From Struthidea cinerea (lineage: Eukaryota; Chordata; Aves; Passeriformes; Corcoracidae): DNA of 64,000 nt. The notes under the pieces were generated by a model. That model saw only the letters and a list, made by a program, of their open reading frames with translations, searched no databases and was not told where the DNA came from. The stretch spans positions 2,402,176 to 2,466,175 of the forward strand of contig VZTI01004088.1 of the NCBI GenBank assembly GCA_013397865.1. The letters run 5' to 3'. Below are positions 60,400 to 64,000 of the stretch, in pieces; the first letter of the stretch is position 1; each line of letters starts with the position of its first letter. The position numbers were made by a program, and so were the translations under genes.

Positions 60400-61124
60400 T
60401 AGATGAACCCATCAACTTTATTTTTATTCACAGGCAGTTCCTGTACTCTATGACTTCCCACAGGTTTGTGAGTATACACAATTAATTACAGCATACTGGT
60501 GCTAAATTTACAGCATTAGATATGTCTGTTTTTCTTTGGAAAACAGTGCTTTCTACTCACAAAGATTTTTACTGTTCAACATCTAACTGTGCTGTCCATA
60601 TCAAATAGCTCTCAAATGCAACTCATTTCTTTAAACTGTTAAGGAGTTAAAGCTTAAAGAACAAGCTTTGGTTTCTTAACTCTTCAACCAAACTGCAAAT
60701 TAGTCACTAATGGAATTCATTAACTTTTTTTTTTTAAAGATAAGAGTTAACAAGAGTATTAAAAAAATCCAGAATTAATGACTCAATGTTTAGATTTAGA
60801 ATGGATTTAGCAATCACATAGGTGGCCTGTAGTGTTTATCCAGATTCTTAAGAGCATTGTGCTTTGAAAAAAATTATCCATCTTGAAAGCTCCAGGTGGT
60901 CTGCCAAAATGCCTCTCCCAAAGCAGCAGGCTGTCAGCAGGTGGGGATGCAGGGGAGAGCACTGGCAAGTGCTGCACTGCTCATGGTCTGGTGCCTCAGC
61001 TCCCAGCACAGTTCCAGTACAGTGGCTGACTCTCTCCAGGTTGCATGCATGTAAAGTCTGGATTATGACAGCTATGAAAAGTTATCATTTGTAGTAAGGG
61101 TTATACTCAGGACTGTTGTTTCCA
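60400..61124 (-). other. LGMN: LGMN 3' untranslated region (end uncertain)
   Basis: Non-coding sequence follows the LGMN stop on the minus strand. Two adjacent AATAAA signals on the minus strand (60417-60428) would give a 3' UTR of about 0.7 kb. A further minus-strand AATAAA near 59,750 could extend it. Confidence 0.55.
60417..60428 (-). terminator. LGMN: LGMN candidate poly-A signals (tandem AATAAA)
   Basis: The plus strand reads TTTATTTTTATT, giving AATAAAAATAAA on the minus strand, two abutting consensus signals about 700 bases past the LGMN stop. Confidence 0.5.
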
Positions 61125-61164
61125 TCAATACCCAAGGCACACTTGATTCATGGCCAGGCATATT
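61125..61164 (-). CDS. LGMN: LGMN terminal coding exon
   Basis: On the minus strand the acceptor is TTCTCTGTTGCAG. The first base completes the arginine codon, then ICLAMNQVCLGY and TGA. Human legumain ends IKLSMDHVCLGHY, so the frame, the conserved terminal cysteine and the end point agree. The 40-base coding part is too short to stand out as an open frame and was found by following the splice phase. Confidence 0.95.
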
Positions 61165-63434
61165 CTGCAACAGAGAACAATAATGATTAATAACTTTTTA
61201 GGTACTCTGCTCTCAAACTATTTCCCAAACTGACTGCAGTGGGCTGCCACCAGGAGTGGGGGACAGCAGTTCTTCACCTTCTGAGTTGCAAGTGCACACT
61301 GTCTGAGCTACCAGTCCATCCTCACGTTCCCTACCCTTCTGCTTTCTTCTCTCCATTTTTCTCCTCTTGCATGACTCACAAGCTGGGATCCCAGCCTCTA
61401 CCACAAACTCCTAAGACAGAATTCCAACACCATGCTGCCTTTGGCTCTACCGCACCACCACAAGGGTCAGCCTGGACCATTACTTCCCTGTTTTCCTACC
61501 CCACATGGGAAGGACCTAGCACCATATCCCTTTCATCACCGGAACACAGCAGTGCTGTGGGGTTCTGAGCTAGCAGCTGAGGGAGTAGCACAGAAAACAC
61601 AGCAGTTCCCAACCTAGCTTCAGTGTAAACTCATACAGGAGTTACAGGGCAACGCCCTTGCACCAGTCATGCTGTTTTGTTTGATGTTGTGTGGTGCAGT
61701 GGGATCCTCTGACTGGCAGTCATTTCCCCTGAGGCTCAGTATGGAAATTAAAAGGTTAATGGATCATTATGAGTGGGAGGGAACTAATAAAGACGTTTGT
61801 CAAAATAAACATTTCTAACTTCAGAGTGATTTTACTGACAAAATTACAAGAAGAGCAGAACAAGTGAGAAGCTTTTAGGATTACGCTTTATCTGCCTGTT
61901 AGCTTTTGTTCTTTAAGCCACAGTTAAAACTATAGGGCGTATCTGGGAACCTCATTACCTGTCAATGGGGTATCCTCCTTCACAAAGGTTGACCAAGGCA
62001 TACAGCTGTCTCAGTGCATACTCATACTGAAATAAACAAACATTGTTAATTATTTCAGTGATGACAAGCAGGTATTGTTTATCCAGACTAAATGGAAATA
62101 ATTTAGAGATGCTATTAATATTCAAGGTATTCAGCTCATGATCTAGTACTGGGCTAAAAGGATCTTTGTTCTGCTCACTTTGCTCTTTGAACTTTGGGCA
62201 AATTCAGCTGTGCTGCACACTGGCCTCGTAAGCAAGACCATCTAATCCATCACATTCTTAAAATCCCACAAAACAAAACAAAAAACCCACTGAAGAGGCT
62301 ATCTTGCCTGACATCAGGACTGTCTTATTCTTATCTAAACAGTCTAACAACAGGATTTGATCCTCAACTGGGATCCCAGGAAGAGCAAACAGTAATAAAG
62401 CCCCTAAACTAAAAAGTGGCTCTCAAGAATTCAACAAGACTATGGAAATGGCAGCTAGGCCACTGCAAGGAATTATGCATGATACTATATCATAATACAG
62501 TGGTGCTGTTACGTCCGAGGTGTATAAAGAAAACGACACAGAGTCCAGGCTCATGAACAGCGGAAGCCGAAGGTTTTCTTTAATAATTTTCTGACTACTA
62601 TATAGGATAGATCGCAAAAAGTGTGTTGAGTGGCAATAGGTAATTAGTTCCTCGGCCATCCACCCCTTGAGAGGATTGGCCAAGTTCTAAGAGACCTATT
62701 CCATAATATTTTCAAAGTCAAAGCCATAACAATCTTGCAAAACAGCTTACGAGTGCAAGAAATTTATGAAACTGTGACCTTGTTTAAAATAGTTTACATA
62801 GGAAAGACAGTCTTCTCACAGAATATTGAGAAAAGGCTGAAGAATTTTTCTGCTTCTAACTTTTTAGCACCTACAATACAGAAATCTCAATGCACCAAGA
62901 CTGTGAATTCAGAGTGGTGGTGCTTGTGTTTCTGTTTTCTCAGTAGAGACGTTTCAAGCAGAAATACAAAATGACTTTTTTAACATTGGGATTTCTGGGG
63001 AGGGAACTGATGGAAGCGACAGCACTAACTAGTAAAACATACAGATTATTTTTGGGGTTGTTTTTAGTAAACTTCTTGCTTACCTAAATGCATAGTAGAA
63101 GTGGTTGCCTGCTTCCGAAACCATTACTTACCCTTCCTCCAAAACTAATCTGTATGACTGCCCCAAGGTAGCTTTTTAATAAAAGCTGATTTTTTCAGAT
63201 GTGCCTATGACTGTGCTAGTTGTTCTGGCCTGTTTATCAGGTTATATCTAATGAGTGACTTACCACAGGTAAGTGCCAGTTGAAGCAATGAGCTCTGAAG
63301 TGGTTCACCACTGACTGGTAACAGTCATAATTGCTGATGGTCAATCTGTCTGACAGAATCTGCTTGGTCTGTTCTGTTGATCCTGTTACTACGGTGACTA
63401 TCTTCCACATGGATTCTTGGATAAATTCTTTCAC
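61125..63434 (-). CDS. LGMN: LGMN, legumain (3' part: last three coding exons)
   Basis: In transcription order the segments are 63434-63264, 62026-61959 and 61164-61125. They join with GT..AG introns in consistent phase, giving 57 + 22 codons, a split arginine codon and 12 final codons before TGA. They encode the end of the legumain C-terminal prodomain (LSAM), which caps the active site of this lysosomal asparaginyl endopeptidase and is released at acid pH. AHCFNWH, YEYALRQLYALVNLCEGGYP and VCLGY match human legumain HCFNWH, YEYALRHLYVLVNLCE and VCLGHY as remembered. The catalytic His-Cys domain lies to the right, outside the window. Orientation toward RIN3 fits the conserved gene order. Confidence 0.93.
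61165..61958 (-). other. LGMN: LGMN last intron
   Basis: This intron of about 0.8 kb separates the last two coding exons. A 109-codon plus-strand open frame (61239-61568) crosses it but shows no family resemblance. No repeat is recognised. Confidence 0.85.
61959..62026 (-). CDS. LGMN: LGMN coding exon (penultimate)
   Basis: On the minus strand the acceptor is TGTTTATTTCAG and the donor GACAG|GTAATG. The 68 bases encode YEYALRQLYALVNLCEGGYP and ID, leaving AG of an arginine codon. This is the most conserved block of the legumain prodomain C-terminus and contains its conserved cysteine. Confidence 0.97.
62027..63263 (-). other. LGMN: LGMN intron with an LTR
   Basis: This 1.2 kb intron contains a solo-LTR-like element at 62507-62731. 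No other element is recognised. Confidence 0.85.
62507..62731 (-). mobile_element. Solo-LTR-like element of an endogenous retrovirus
   Basis: A 225-base block starts TGTTACG and ends CATAACA on the + strand, a short imperfect inverted terminal repeat with TG..CA ends. Read on the minus strand it carries a TATA-like TATATAG (62598-62604) and, about 14 bases later, ATTAAA (62579-62584), the usual promoter and poly-A order of an LTR. CpG content (CGTCCGAGG, GCCGAAGG) differs from the flanks and suggests fairly recent insertion. No clear target-site duplication is visible, and no internal retroviral sequence is attached. The family is not identified, and orientation is inferred from TATA and poly-A placement. 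Confidence 0.6.
63264..63434 (-). CDS. LGMN: LGMN coding exon (prodomain)
   Basis: On the minus strand the acceptor is TTTTATGTGCAG and the donor CCTGTG|GTAAGT, giving exactly 57 codons in phase 0. It encodes KEFIQESMWKIVTVV, QTKQILSDRLTISNYDCYQS and VVNHFRAHCFNWHLPV. Human legumain reads IEKSVRKIVSLL and HFRTHCFNWHSPT at the equivalent place. The cysteines of DCY and HCF are those that pair in the prodomain. Confidence 0.95.
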
Positions 63435-64000
63435 CTGCACATAAAACAACAAGAGCTTAAAACATGCTTTTTCTAAATATAATTTAAAGACTTTGAATGA
63501 AATTTCTCTTTCTTTAAACCTCCCTTAACTTTTGGGCTCTTTAGGGAACCAAATTTTGCCATTTATTTTTAGCATAGTCTCTTGGACTTGTCTCTTAACA
63601 CTCAAATGAAAAGTGACAGAAAGTCAAGATTCCCAGAACCCAAAATAACTTCCTGTCCTTCTAGTGTCTGCCAGGGAAAGAAAGCACCACCAACACAAAC
63701 ACCGACTTCCATTTTGCAGGAACTATTTGATTTGGAAGGTTTCAGTTCTACTGAGACAAGAGTTTCTCTAATACCAAAGATTAAGTCTTCCCCACAAGAA
63801 TCCCTATGGATGCAGATGAGGAACTTCCTGTCAATAAAAGCTACGAGACTGACTTTTGCATTTCCTTACCTTTGCCTAGATAACCATCACTGAATGTGCC
63901 TTGTGGAACAGATCCCTGAATTTTAAACGAAGAGTAAACCATCAGCTAGAGGTTACTGTCTGAAGAGTACTTTTGTTGACTTTCAGAGATTTTACTTCTG
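63435..64000 (-). other. LGMN: LGMN intron, right edge of window
   Basis: No further legumain exon is found before the window ends. A donor-like GTAAGG on the minus strand near 63868 was examined, but the candidate exon before it has an in-frame stop in the required phase. Confidence 0.75.

Noticed and set aside
61239..61568. 109-codon plus-strand open frame inside LGMN
   Set aside because: It lies in the last LGMN intron on the opposite strand, with no recognisable domain.
63860..63920. A further LGMN exon on the minus strand before a GTAAGG donor
   Set aside because: The next exon needs phase 0, and in that phase the candidate has a TAG stop. Its alternative frame does not resemble legumain.
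1..64000. Prokaryotic-type systems, CRISPR arrays, tRNA or rRNA genes
   Set aside because: The window has spliced vertebrate genes and vertebrate repeats. No spaced direct-repeat array and no tRNA or rRNA signature was seen.

Overview
The window is vertebrate nuclear DNA, almost certainly from a bird. Coding sequence is split into short exons with GT..AG introns, introns are long and AT-leaning, and the recognisable repeats are CR1-type LINE 3' ends plus one small retroviral LTR. There are no operons, bacterial signals or CRISPR arrays. One ambiguous base (N) sits in a poly-T run near 21,121.

RIN3 (Ras and Rab interactor 3, a RAB5-family guanine nucleotide exchange factor) fills most of the window on the + strand. 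Nine coding exons from 6,888 to 53,695 join in consistent phase into 952 codons plus a stop. They encode the SH2 domain (four exons), a proline-rich and charged linker on one 1,482-base exon that also carries the start of the RIN-homology region, then the rest of the RIN-homology region and the VPS9 exchange domain (three exons), and a C-terminal Ras-association domain (last exon). Only the extreme N-terminus and the promoter are missing; they lie upstream or were not recognised in the first 6.9 kb. Introns range from 1.9 to 17.6 kb.

LGMN (legumain, an asparaginyl endopeptidase) enters from the right on the - strand. Its last three coding exons (63,434-63,264, 62,026-61,959 and 61,164-61,125) encode the end of the C-terminal prodomain. 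RIN3 and LGMN are tail to tail, the same order as in the human SLC24A4-RIN3-LGMN-GOLGA5 block as I remember it. About 6 kb of apparently non-coding DNA separates them.

Non-genic structure includes CR1 fragments at 9.3-10.1 kb, 17.4 kb and 57.5 kb, a solo-LTR-like element inside an LGMN intron, several simple repeats, a 21-bp tandem triplet, and a compact CpG island inside a late RIN3 intron. The CpG island is the least expected feature. I see no new multi-gene system; this is an ordinary bird gene region with a few regulatory and evolutionary oddities.
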